A stretch of 64,000 nucleotides of DNA, taken from positions 145,001-209,000 of the forward strand of contig JAQGDQ010000206.1 in NCBI GenBank assembly GCA_030141605.1, written 5' to 3'. Shown here in pieces: positions 11,601 to 23,500 of the stretch. This DNA is from Tubiluchus corallicola. Taxonomy: Eukaryota > Priapulida > Priapulimorpha > Priapulimorphida > Tubiluchidae. The notes under the pieces are model-generated. The model worked only from the letters and a program-made list of their open reading frames with translations, was not told the DNA's origin and made no database searches. The number at the start of each line of letters is the position of its first letter. Position 1 is the stretch's first letter. Position numbers and translations under genes: made by a program.

Positions 11601-12578
11601 CAGCAAAACACGGTGACTGGCGTAGCCATCAGCTTTTATCCAAGCCCAAAGTAACACAGCATTCTGTAGAAGTTATTCCCCGCACGCCCCATGATAAGAT
11701 TCGTACTTTCTCATTTACGATTTTTAATGCAAATTAAACAGCATTGACTTTACCTTAACGTATATATATATTGATCGCACATATATTATTTAATTCTTAT
11801 TTTATGAGAAAGCCCAATCCGAGCAAAATGTCAGTTTTCTTTTATTTTTATTTTTGCTAACAACAGGAAATGTAAGACTGTCACGTGTATGTGTTTAACT
11901 ATATGATGATTGTAATGCTTGTGTCCATCTGCCTAATGCAACCAAATGAAGAAATTACAATTAAATATTAAGTGCACAACATAATTAACGTAACCATCCG
12001 ACATATTTAAAGAGGAACGCAAACTAACTGAAGATCAAATTTCTAATCTCCGGCCGTGGATATTTTAAATACAATAAAAGCAAGATATTTCTCTTTTTGT
12101 ACCTTGACTGAATTAAATGAAATTTCAACGTTCATGATGCAGGATTAATTATATACAAATAATTGTTTGGCACTTTCAAGTATAATTATTTAAGTTAATA
12201 ATTGTCATTTCTGTCTGTTTATTGTTTTGTTTTCCGTATTCATGTATGTATTGTAAATATGTAACTAATTATATTTGTAAATATTACTAATGTACTGTGT
12301 AACTGCGTCGTAGTCATGTTCCTTTATGTACGAATAAATTAATAATAATAATAATAATAATAATAATCTTTATTTTAAAGTCGGCATTAAGATTAATAAC
12401 TGACGTGAGATCAAAGATGTAAGATCAATTATAAAAGTGCATAACGAAAATTATGGTACCCCACTTTTACCACGCGCCATACAGAGCAAAATCAAGCATC
12501 CTTAGTATAACCTGCCCGTGTGCTCCCAGATGGAAAGCAGATACGTTGTCATTAATTTATGCCGTTACTATTACGTGT
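11601..12578. other. Intergenic stretch; retroposon-like (AAT)n tail near 12345
   Basis: No gene is seen. At 12338-12368 a run of aataat units follows aataaatt and is followed by tctttatttt, which looks like the (AAT)n tail of a retroposed sequence. The region otherwise shows AT-rich unique sequence. Confidence 0.4.
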
Positions 12579-12942
12579 GAGCATTACCTACCACTTTACC
12601 AGAAAACAAATTCAACTCGAATCGAATTTGTGACTTTTCGAACTCAAATCAACCCGAACTTCAAGATATCGCGAATCCCAGTTCAGTCTTAAAGATTTTC
12701 GAACGAATTTTCCTATCATAGTCAAAGATCACGCATATTAGCTGAGTTTATTCTGTAATGTACACGCTAGTAATTTGTTTAACTGAAATTGTTTACAGTT
12801 AGAATTGAAGTTTAAATTCTTCAATTACATGAAGAATACATGTAATTGAATTGCTGAATTATTCCAATACACAATTTTAACTAAAAAATTCCAGCTAAAA
12901 AACTCGTTTGAATCGAATTCGAACATTCGATACTCAACCCTA
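12579..12942. mobile_element. Degenerate relative of the 3134-3554 hAT-like MITE
   Basis: It starts gtgagcattacctaccac, contains aactcgaatcgaatttgtga and gaatcgaattcgaac, and ends cattcgatactcaaccct. These match the corresponding parts of the intact copy in order. No target duplication is legible. Confidence 0.6.
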
Positions 12943-12943
12943 A

Positions 12944-13104
12944 TGGTTATTGTTATTATTTGTGATTATTATATTATTGTTGTTGTTGTTATTATCGTTA
13001 TTATTATTATTATTACTCTTACTATTATCATCATCATCATCATCATCATCTTCATCTTCATCATCATCATCATCATTCTCATCCTCATTATTATTTTACA
13101 TATA
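12944..13104. repeat. (TTA/TCA)n trinucleotide microsatellite
   Basis: Runs of ttg, tta, then tca and ttc triplets, giving isoleucine-rich artefact frames. It occupies the same position relative to the following repeat as the 3990-4316 microsatellite does to copy A. Confidence 0.9.
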
Positions 13105-13775
13105 TTATGTTATCTCATCTGTGATGTAAGTCTACTATGTGTCAAGTTATGAAAACAAGAAAAACGAAAAATAATACAAAATCTTAGCACATGTATTTTT
13201 AATACCAAATTTTTCTTTCACAAAAGAACCATTGCAACAATAGCTGAATGTCTCGCATTGCCATGATGCAATGCGATCTCTGCGTCGATAATAATAACAA
13301 AAACCTTGAAAAGATCTCTAGATTTTCCAGAACTCTCAACAATTAAGCGTAATATTTAGCCTATTTCTACAAACACATTTCAGCTGTACTTATAAAAACT
13401 TACAAACCATAATGTCACCTCGCTGTTGCCAATAGCAACGAGATGCGGAGGCTGAGAATGTAGCGAATTTGCATTCTGCACATTGAAATCTTAGAAAATT
13501 ACAGCCATATAAATTTACATCACAGAACAGAGTTAGCTAAAAGACATTTCAGTGGCAAAATGGTGGATTTGTAGCTTCAATTTGCACATTATAAACACAT
13601 TAATACATTGGCCAGGTAACTGTCAGAAATAGGTAGGAAGAAATTTTAATAAATAAATTTTTAGATGGGTTCACGTCATATGTGGTTCGTGCACGTTCAC
13701 AAGTATGCACGTGGTACTAAACTTTTTGCACAGTTAAACGTATTAATAACATACACTTTCATCATATGACACCAC
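13105..13775. repeat. Interspersed repeat, copy B (pair of 4320-4895)
   Basis: It shares long near-identical words with copy A, including agcaacgagatgcggaggct, tttgcattctgcacattgaa and aatggtggatttgta, in the same order and orientation. No coding potential is seen. Confidence 0.75.
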
Positions 13776-13919
13776 ACGTGTCGATACGGCTCCATGCTTA
13801 ACACAGCTCAACACTTCTTTATACATTTTGAAAACAGTTCACCTAGCTCCACTTATTTTTGTCTTCACACGTTTTCGTACGGGTCAACACTTGAGTATTT
13901 AAGGTTTTTTTGCACGGCT

Positions 13920-13956
13920 TGACACACACACGCACACGCACACTCACTCTCTCATG

Positions 13957-14010
<54 letters not shown>
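13920..14010. repeat. (CA)n microsatellite
   Basis: A cacacgcacacgcac lead-in is followed by about 45 bp of pure ca units. Confidence 0.95.
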
Positions 14011-14565
14011 CGTTTTGATACTTCAGCCACTTTCAAGGTAACAAAAAATGTACAAGACGACGGAATCCTTTTTAATTCATGGTTTTCAATAATAACGCTA
14101 TTTAAAACCGAGCAAAACTATGTAGAGGACCAATAAAAAAGCGTGTGAAGCCATTGAAAGCCAAATAAAATGTAAGAAGCCATTTTGCTGAACTAGAAAC
14201 ATGATTTTTTAAAAATATTTTCACATCTGTCTTAGATCTAACCTGCTGTGACGTTTGCTATAAATTACCTCCTAATCCACTAATAAATCAATAATCAATG
14301 TATTATTCAATAACAAAAACTGATTCGCTATCAATTAGGCTGTACGAATTTTACATCATTGCAAGCCTACCACGCATGCGCGTAAATATAATCAAAAACC
14401 AAAAGCAAAATAGACTTAAAAGGTCCTAATAAACAATTCGGACATTCATAGACAGAGCTCAGAATTAGTGAAACCGAGTGATACAATTTCATTAAACATG
14501 TATGCAAAAATAAAGTACTTGTTAACAAATATCTCACAGTAAAAGTTTAGCAATATATTCGTCTA

Positions 14566-17500
14566 TTATGAATTCATATAATAGAATACAGCTCCTATGA
14601 TAATCGCTAGTACAATCATCTGCGTCCAGGGCCTGAAAAATCAATAAAATTTTTGTACAATAAATATTCAATAAGAAGTAATCAATTTTTTCTAGAGTAA
14701 ACGAAATTGTTAATGTTTCCTAACAATGTAATTATTATAATCCAAGAGTAGTATGGCCCTCGTTTTTTTACGTCAAACTGACGAAAGATGGCGCAACAGT
14801 ACAGTAAGAAGCTGAAACGAGAAAGTGGCCTATTCAGGCTTAATTTTTCAGGAAATCTAGCGGCGTCAGCGTTTCTATGTCAACCCAAACTTTAATAAAA
14901 CAGACTAAAATTAATTTATCCACGTTTTAAACAGCGCAAATTCTGCATATTTGTGGGATATATAAACAACCATAAACGTGTTACTTAAGACACTGAATCA
15001 ACGAAGCACAATAAAAACGTTAAAAATGTTAAAAATGTAAAAAAATCTCCTTAAAGTATTTGAGAGATACCCATAATACTAACCATTTGCTAAAAAACAA
15101 ACTTATAAAGAAAACAACAAATTTTGTACACAAAATCGGGCTAGAATCAATCGCAAAGAACCCGAACACTAAGAATTTAAAATCAATAGAACAATAAAAT
15201 CAATATAAATGTTTTTGTGAATACTACTGTACAAGAACAGTGCAACAGTATTAGCTTGACTGAAGAAAACATCTTTTTTCTATATTGCCAAAGCCTATTG
15301 AATTAAAAGCAAAGCAAAGGACGCTTCGGAATTATAAATTTATCAGGCATAAGTTATTATTAATTTGTCTATGCAGAAATACAAACGTCAACAGAAAAAT
15401 TACTTAAGTCCTTCTTAACACACCACAAACAATTTTGCTGCCTACGTTTGTATCCAGCACATTACAAAACTACAGTCTGGAATGCAAAGCACTGGGTTTG
15501 TCGATTACTAGTTTTTTCTGACAAACTGATAAGTGGTTCAAACTGTCATTTACAGTTGCCACAGATCCGTTGTGATAATTCTGAGGGCTATTAGGCTTGC
15601 CATGGAATCCGTTTTTCGTAAAAACTTAGAATACGAAGTTGCTCTATTGTGACGTCACGCAACGTAAAAACTGGCGAAAACTTGTTACATGAACCATGAA
15701 AACAACGAGACCGACCTCCCTATAGGGCTGCATCCCAAAAAGTAAAAATCTAATAAGCTCTATTAATTCCATCATGATCTTGCTTGTGTGACAGACAGTG
15801 AACAGATATTTGCAATAATTGTTAATACCGTTCCAACATAAGTGTAATTAAAGGACAAGAAAATGGCCAACCAAAGCAAGCCTCGGAAAATTCTTAGTAT
15901 AATCTTAAGCGAATGAACTACTCACATTTTCGAATTTACTCCAATTTTTGTAAAATATTTCAACCGCTGCAGTAAACGTTGGCGCAGACATGTTTCATTT
16001 AGTCCGCCAATTGAAAAGCCAGCATGTGACTGATCACGTGGCATGACATCACCCGAACACAGTCGCAGTGAGTTGTGAGCACGTGTACTACCAAGACGTG
16101 TGTTTTGGTTCTGTGATGTCATCTAATATGGCGCCGCCGTGACAGTCTCGCGGGAGTATTTAAAATGAAAACAAACAGGCAATTCTTTTAACGTGAGAAT
16201 GATAAACGCTTAAGATTGCCTCAAACCATTATAATTCTTTAGCGAAAATTTTCTGAGACTTGCTTTAACACTAGGCATTTTCTGTTAAGTAGGTGCAAAC
16301 TAGCATATCACTCCCACTCACGTACAATTGCTAATGATCACAGCAAACCAAACTAATTAGTAGGTAACTAATTTAGAGCAAAGTGCAAAAGTAACAATGT
16401 CAGCCACATAGATCACAATCGCATGCGTGCACGTTAGAACGCATGCGCAGCAGATAGTTAGTTAATCTGTTACGAGTTAGATCAGGATTCATTAATCAAC
16501 AACGTAGGCCTAAGTAATCGATAACTCACCCGCACCGTTATGAGGTATTATTATTATTATATCTGGAAATTAAGTGGAAAAAAATCGATATTAAAGCACA
16601 AGGAAACTCTTTACTTAGATATAAATATAGTTTATAGCTTAGATATAGCTTGAAAAATTAGTCTTGAAATTTTGTATAACTTATATGCTTATTGCGTACA
16701 GAGCTTGCGTTAGCAGTAATGTTGTATAAATCTCTAAAATTTAAATTTTGTGAATAAGCGGAACATTAACTACGAAATTACAAAACACTGTTACATTAAC
16801 TAAAAATAGTCCAGCGCTTTAAAAAATAGTGCCGTCTTCCATAATTGAGTAAACAAATACAAAAATGACTTGTAACAATTTTAATTTACTTCTTGAAGCC
16901 TTTGATCTTTGCGTACCCCAAATATTGTCTCGGAAAAATGGGAGGGAGCAATCATGATCATGCTTTCAAATAGGATAATTCCCGGACTATCATTCCATGA
17001 ATGCATTGACAGCTACGTCGCTACAATTAGCTATTTAGTGGCGAAGACGAATTAACATTATCTAACATGCTAAATTTTTTTTTGAAAATTCACATCAAAA
17101 AACAATTCGCTTTGATACAGGTAAGATGTGTAGCTTAACAAAAGTTACTTACATGCCGGCGTCTTGAGGTGGCATTTCGTCGTACTTCGGTTTTATCTGA
17201 AAAATAGATCCGTATCTATAGCAACCACCGACCAGCAACAAGAGATGTTTTTGGTCGAGGTTCCATGCAAATCGCTACTCATCTGACTGTTGTTGTTATT
17301 GTGGGAGATGACGTTTCGAAAAAAAGCCCAAGGCTTCGTTAGTTCGTAATGGATCGTCATGCAACTTTACACGAATATATTAGAAAGAACTCTACATCGA
17401 CTGACAGAACTCAATTTTCGATCCGCCATTTTGAATTCCAGATGGCGGTAATAATATCATTTCCTAAGGGTCCGCCAATCCACAACGAATCATTAGAAAA

Positions 17501-20500
17501 CTTTATCGGAATGTACTAAAACAGATTAGGATTTTCGCTCAGCTATTTTAAATTCAAGATGGAGGTGATAACATCAGGTCCAAAAAAGCTTAAGACTCCA
17601 TCAACTTTCAGCAAATCGTAATGAAACTTTACGGGGAGTATACTAGAACGAACTCCCTGACAATGCCGATTCTTAATCTGCCATCTTTAATTCAAGAAGG
17701 CGGTGGTAACATCGTTTTGGAAAAAATGAGCAGGGCTCTACCAATTCGCAATGGATCGACATGAAACTTTATAGCACTTCGAACTTTTTTACACTTCGAC
17801 CCAGTTAGTGCCGCCATTTTAATGGTAAATCGTTTGAAAGAAGTTTATATAACAATTGTGCATAATCTAGAAAAATGATATCAGCATTCATAGCATAGAT
17901 TTCGCTAACTATGCAAAAGTTTAAATTATTTTTCCTTTTCAATGAGATCGTCATACGATACGATCAATAATGTGTTTTTTCGTGAATCAGTGGTGCACAC
18001 TGGGATGGTGAAACAGCGACGTTTTACCAGGCGGTGCAAACATTTTAAAATTATTAAAAATTTACTTTTACGGTTACATAAGCCTTTCAAACAGACAAGC
18101 GTAATGCTAAGCAATATATTGAGTTGAACAGGTGAATGTAGATTGTACATTTTTATTCATAGGTACCAGGCCAACCAACCTACAGGTAATGTTATGACTT
18201 CCACTTTAAACTAGGAAGCCCATAACATTACCTGCGATTGGTTGAGCAGTGGTTTCCTGTGGAAAGAACGAACACGTGACATCATAAGTTTTCTTCTGGT
18301 TGTCGTGGAATGCAGTTCTCCTCTCTGCCTGCCGAGTGTCGTGGATTCCGTAAGGTTTGAAGCATTGCATTGTCATCAGGTTTTGTTTTTTTTTCTATTG
18401 TGTTGTTCTTCTCAGCCGTCCCTTTTGAATTCTAAGTTTTGGTTTTGTTGTTTCTTTCTTAAAATTTCTGAGTGTCCGTTATGCAGCGCTTACCCGCATC
18501 GCCGATGGCGGACCGTAAGGCTATCTACCGGGTAGAACCAAGGAACAATATCTTTGTGTGGAAAATTCATGATAATTATACATACTGAATACTTACATAG
18601 ACATCTTTTTCTTTTCTATCTTCCTGAAAGGCAGACAAAAATATATGACTTAAATTCACAAAGTATCCTATCACATTTGCAATTAGTAGCATATTAATTA
18701 CTATTGTTTAGTCTTTGGTTTAAAGTTAGTAGACTAAAAGAAAAGTTGTACATAGCAATTTATTGAAAAATAAAGCTAAATTAGCAGACTTATGTGCTGT
18801 GCTTACAAGTGCTAAATCAGCAGACTTATGTGCTGTACTTACAAGAGCTAAATTAGCAGACTTACGTGTTGTACTTACAAGAACTAAATTAGCAGACTTA
18901 GGTGCTGTACTTACAAGTGCTAAATCAGCAGACTTACGTGTTGTACTTACAAGAGCTGAATTAGTAGAATTTAGCGCTGTACTTACAAAAGCTAAATTAG
19001 CAGATTTATGTGCTGTACTTACAAGTGCTAAATCAGCAGACTTAGGTGCTGTACTTACAAGAGTTAAATTAGCAGACTTATGTGCTGTACTTACAAGAAC
19101 TAAATTAGCAGACTTAGGTGCTGTACTTACAAGAGCTGAATCAGCAGACTTAGGTGCTGTACTTACAAGAACTAAATTAGCAGACTTAGGTGCTGTACTT
19201 ACAAGAGCTGAATCAGCAGACTTAGGTGCTGTACTTACAAGAACTAAATTAGCAGACTTAGGTGCTGTACTTACAATAGCTAAATTAGCAGACTTACGTG
19301 CTGTACTTACAAGAGCTAAATTAGCAGACTTAGGTGCTGTACTTACAATAGCTAAATTAGCAGACTTAGGTGCTGTACTTACAATAGCTAAATTAGCAGA
19401 CTTAGGTGCTGTACTTACAAGTGCTAAATCAGCGCTGTACTTACAAGTGCTAAATCAGCAGACTTAGGTGCTGTACTTACAAGAGCTAAATCAGCGCTGT
19501 ACTTACAAGAGCTAAATTAGCAGACTTAGGTGCTGTACTTACAAGTGCTAAATCAGCGCTGTACTTACAAGTGCTAAATCAGCAGACTTAGGTGCTGTAC
19601 TTACAAGAGCTAAATTAGTAAAATTAAGTGCTGTACTTACGAGTGCTAAATCACCTATATAAAATTGTTCCATCAATTCTACTGCGTCCGTGGAATGGCC
19701 GACTTCATCAAAACGTCTTGACGCATTTTTTCCTAAATTATCACAAAAAAACGTCATGTTTCGACAGCTGATATTATTTTAATGTTACGAAGTACAAAGA
19801 AAAATCTGCAGTTGAAATCGAGTTCACAAGCAAAAAAAACAAAAAACATCACAAAAATTCATTTAGAATAGAGTAGACAGCAAATATTTTTAAATGCCAG
19901 CGTACCTTGTTATAACTTTTCGCATCACAGTTAAATTAAAAGCGGCCTACTGCTTTGCATTGACGAAGTTTTTAGCTTACAGTAGGGGCACCAGAGCATC
20001 AAGAATATGTGACGAAAATCATTTTGAAGTCCTTTTACGCAAAAATACTTTTAACCTTCGTCAGCGAATTTTAAATTTAAATCATACGCAGTTTTGTTCA
20101 TAATATTGATACCATTTTAATTTCGAATACATTTGCCCATTGGGAATATACACTTACTAACCCTATTTACATATTTAGCTTGCTAGTTCTCTGTTCTTTG
20201 TGTAAATATTTATTTTATTGGTCTTGTCGAAATATTTTAAATTGTGATTTTTAACTATGCTTTGTTTATTATTCTATGGTACTTTTTGTGTACTGAAATA
20301 AAGGCAAAATAAATAAATAATAATAATTATTATTATTTTGTTTGTGTCAAGCCTTTAAATTCCAACACACCATAAACACTTTGATCGTATCATACTTTGC
20401 GTCTGCCGCACCACAAGCAGTTATTTTCCTACAATGTATAAGTAGTTGTCGATAAATTTTAGCTAAACAGAAAATTTAATTATGGTGCTCGAAAGCAGTA

Positions 20501-23500
20501 GTTCTTACATGCACTTTCCTAAAAACGCATTACTTTTTAAGTTTAATTGCTTAAAACCGCAAGAGAAAAAACAGCAAAAATTTTTGAATTTGAAAATTAT
20601 CAGTTAGTAGTAGTATAATCTTTATTTTGCCTTTTTAAACACATTGACCCGTCATAAAAAAGACAAACAATCAGTGTTAGTTCACATAAAAACACACTAT
20701 TACGGGCAAATGCATCAGGTGAAAACTAAACTATAAGTGCAAACTAGATATTCAAAAATAAAAGATAAACTACAAACACACAATACACTATGATAAAACT
20801 ACACACATTTCTCTTTTTTATTCCATACACGTTCACGCACCCATCCACCCTCAAACGCACGCACGCAGTAGAATTACCACGAAGTTCTCACTCGTCAGAA
20901 ACATTTGGTCTGCGAGTCATGTGTACAGGTCAACAAAAGTACACATAGTACTCACCAAGGATAAGAGACTAGAGAAGAGGAGAAGAGAAGAAAAAGGAAG
21001 AGACAGAAAGAAAGACAAACGGAAAAAAGAGATGGGTCAACAAAACTAAGCTTACCTCCTTGTTCTTTTAGCACCTCCTCGCCACCAGGGTGCTGAAAAA
21101 AACAAAATGGTCGTTTAAATTCTAGTTGGATATTATTTTTTACTGTTTTTGTATAGCAGTGTTGAATATTGAGGACAAAGCTACTATAACTTAAAAAAAA
21201 AATCACACAGTCTCCTTTCACGCAGCTCATCTTGAAGGATCCAAATTTGTAACACTAGCTAAGCTTAAATTTATTCTAATTTCAATTACTAATTTACTAC
21301 TAATCTTTGTTTACGTGTATACATCACAATGTTTCACGTTTTTTAACAAAAAGGTAGTTACTTTGAGTTTCCAGCAAGTACTATGTTTATTTAACTTTAT
21401 GGAACTTATTTGTGTCAAATAAATAATACATAAATAAATACCCTCATTTCACTATGTGTCATAATTCATATAATATGTTATGTATGTATATAATAATTAT
21501 GTATAATAATTCATGCTAATTTTACAAAACGTGTTTGCCTACGTGTAGGTTGTATTTGCAAATGATAAAAAGTTAATATTTATTTAGTTTTAAAACAAAT
21601 AAAGATTAGCAGTATTTTTAATAAAAGTCAAAATAAGTTTATAATAGGTCTACTAGGCTTATATTAACTAAGATAGTGACTGAAAGAAAAAAAACTAATT
21701 AAATTAATAAATCAGAAAGCAATAAAATCATGTAGAAAAGCAGAAATCAAAGAGAAAAAATATATTTACTAGCATTTGAATAAGTAAGTATTATTATCAT
21801 GCGAGGGTAAAGATTTTTTGTCATAAAATTGTTTAAATTTAGTTAGTAAGACACAATATTATTAAAACAAGGCACAGTTAATTGCATTTTTCCGCAACAG
21901 AGCGCGCCACCTGACAAAGCGTAAAATTTTCTGGAGCAGCAGACTAGAGTTAATGAAAGTTCACGAGCAAGGTTCTTATGACCCAAATTTCGAAGACGTA
22001 AGCAAAACATTTTCAGACAAAACTCCAGACAGCAGTTACGTCTTTAAAACGGCTACAGATTCTTTGCAAACATCTCACGATAGGCAGTGCATATTACGAA
22101 ATACTGGGCTTTTATAGCTGGACTCCTTGCTTTAAGATTTTCATGGGTTTATAGGCTGTTACAGCTATTTTTGTATCAGAACCGATTATAGTCATGTCAT
22201 GTTATTTATTGGTTTATCACAAAAAATCCATTGTTGTGCATGTAAAGTTCATCTAAAGACCAAACGAACGGTCAGATACAATCCGGGAATATCCGCTTGA
22301 AATAGTAGGAAAACCGGGAAAAGTTTACCCGACCCACTAAACTGTTCGGGACGTCTTACATCACTTTCACCTATACGTGACCCACCGTTTAACTTCCGCG
22401 GTGTGCCAGTTGCACCCCGTGTTACGTGTGCACGAAAGTAGCGCGCCCTAGTGACATTTCTGTGAAAACGAAAGTTCAAAAGTTAAATTTATAACCTCAT
22501 TTAAATTCACTAAACTTACAGCGAACACGATGACCGCTCTGACTCTTAGTTTTGTACGTCAGGTTTTTCAAATTTTTCAAATAATGAAACAAATCTGCCC
22601 AAGAACTGGCATAAAGGTAGGCTGCACATGAGAAATTGTAAAGACCAACAAAAAATTGTAAAGAAAGTGTACATAGTCAGTCGAGGACTAAAATGATATA
22701 TTGTTACAAAAAACATGGGTTTCCAACTAGGATTACTTTACACAGAAAAATGGAACCATAGCCTACTGCACACTTCAGTACTTCGGTACCATTTTCAAAG
22801 TTAAAAGCAAAAACACGACTGCTTTTCAAAATAAACCGTTTAGTACTTGTGCAATGGCTCGAGAAACCCTTGAGAGAACAAAAACATTAGTTTTCTTTAA
22901 TGCTAAAATGTCGCTAAAGGCGCGTTCAGACTAGCGAGTTTTCTTGCCAAGTTAACTCGCCCAGTAATTCGCAAGGTTGATCAGACTACACAGCAAAATT
23001 TGCTGAGAGTTACTGTCTGACAGTAAGCGCAAGCTGACTCAATTCTCTACTCACTGCGAGAAATGTCGAGAGTAACTCGCTAGTCTGAACGCGGTGTGAG
23101 AATCATCAGATATTTGTAAAGCAGGTCGTTTGCAACTTGCAAGTTTCATGTCTTCACTTAGACTTATTTCAGTGGCCGTTTTGCTCACGTCTGCTACAGC
23201 AATCGAGGCCTAATTTTTCAACATTAACTGTTTATTATTTGAACAACTAGCACAAAGTCCGCTGTCTTCATGACAGAATGATCACGACTTCAAACTCTGT
23301 GAAGATAGCTATGTTCAAACACATGATATAATACAAACGGCTAACGTATTTGTATTAAAGGAAAACGAGACCAAATCTATAGCTCAAAACAATCTACCAT
23401 ATAAAATATCGCAAGAAACATACTGTAACGGATCCGGGTCCTTTCCATGCGCCGATCCGTCTCAGGATGTATAGAGCGGCATACAAGTTATGAAATACTT

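Noticed and set aside
18763-19467. 234-residue plus-strand frame of ADLGAVLTR-type 12-residue repeats
   Set aside because: It begins at a TTG and lies antisense in the splice-junction minisatellite of cytochrome b5. The 36-bp period keeps it open by default.
18775-19640. CRISPR-like array
   Set aside because: The units are contiguous with no unique spacers, and the host is an animal.
19641-19657. Alternative exon 3 donor at the GTGATT right after TATATAG
   Set aside because: It would put exon 4 out of frame (a TAG follows at once). The GTAAGT donor at 19640 gives the family-like linker in frame.
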